A stretch of 64,000 nucleotides of DNA from JAOUEA01 sp963821935 (GTDB lineage Bacteria > Actinomycetota > UBA4738 > HRBIN12), in NCBI GenBank assembly GCA_963821935.1, contig CAWGFM010000004.1, positions 1 through 64,000 on the forward strand, in the 5' to 3' direction. Of the stretch, positions 63,909 through 64,000 are shown in pieces. The stretch's first letter is position 1; each line of letters begins with the position of its first letter. A program made the translations under genes and the position numbers. Under the pieces are notes generated by a model. That model worked only from the letters and a program-made list of their open reading frames with translations, had not been told where the DNA came from and searched no databases.

Positions 63909-64000
63909 CTAGGCGGCCTCTCCGCGAGCGATCGACGCGAGCGCAGCGGCGGTGGCGGCCGGTTCGGGGGTACCGAAGATGCCGCTGGCGGCGATCAGCA
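63909..64000 (-). CDS. C-terminal end of a gene running off the window
   Basis: About 30 codons are visible (IAASGIFGTPEPAATAAALA, ending RGEAA). It ends two bases before the regulator start. In many actinobacteria rpe precedes the rib genes, and the Ala-rich end would suit such an enzyme, but the identity is only a guess. Confidence 0.45.
   Translation of the reverse strand, partial: LIAASGIFGTPEPAATAAALASIARGEAA

Overview
The window is a high-GC chromosome segment. Its translation-gene synteny (infC-rpmI-rplT-pheS-pheT), GTG-rich starts, leaderless-looking promoters and a 16S rRNA of actinobacterial type point to a deep-branching actinobacterium (Actinomycetota). The sequence alone does not settle the class. 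Coding is dense and clean from about 38.5 kb to the right edge. From the left edge to about 38.4 kb it is patchy, with many decayed genes, duplicated fragments and small orphan proteins.

Left accessory region (1-38.4 kb). A secreted GH26-like/SGNH protein is followed by a terminator and the 3' half of a tRNA-Met (about 2.01-2.06 kb), which looks like an integration scar. Next come a VOC protein shortened by a nonsense codon, an alpha/beta hydrolase and an SDR oxidoreductase. Two related signalling modules follow (5.99-7.87 kb and 9.10-13.2 kb). Each has a small XRE-type HTH protein or its remnant, a class III nucleotidyl cyclase fused to a different sensor (alpha/beta hydrolase; or beta-propeller plus peptide-binding domain), and a MerR/excisionase-like HTH protein. 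Further broken copies of both HTH genes lie at 2.07, 16.0 and 18.9 kb. The same region holds an ECF sigma factor, a secreted trypsin-like protease, a menorin/FAM151-like protein, a histone-H1-like basic protein, a HAD phosphatase, and a run of stress-type genes: Hsp20, DUF2243, DUF2188, ferritin-like, CDGSH, a CBS / haem-oxygenase-like oxidase / glycosyltransferase operon, and CHRD. An RsbU-like phosphatase/kinase plus STAS pair and a membrane-anchored double AAA+ ATPase come next. A small integrative element with a large serine recombinase, an XRE repressor, a leaderless divergent promoter and phage-like orphans ends at about 38.4 kb.

Core region (38.5-64 kb). An MBL-fold hydrolase and a TPR protein precede the rRNA operon (16S-23S-5S on the minus strand, no tRNA in the spacer). 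tyrS lies upstream of it and a class A penicillin-binding protein runs the opposite way. A long minus-strand operon follows: infC-rpmI-rplT-(RNA methyltransferase fused to a histidine-kinase-like module)-pheS-pheT-argF-polX-mpg. A riboflavin operon (ribD-ribE-ribBA-ribH plus a cupin) sits behind an FMN riboswitch. A response regulator/GGDEF gene and the end of one more gene close the window.

The most unusual items are the SpoU methyltransferase/histidine-kinase fusion, the repeated HTH-cyclase-HTH modules (one cyclase gene split by a stop codon that lies inside a Shine-Dalgarno sequence), the infC start region without a standard codon, and the tRNA-Met scar. Several broken frames could be assembly errors as easily as real decay; the paired compensating shifts at homopolymers in the GH26 gene show that caution is needed.
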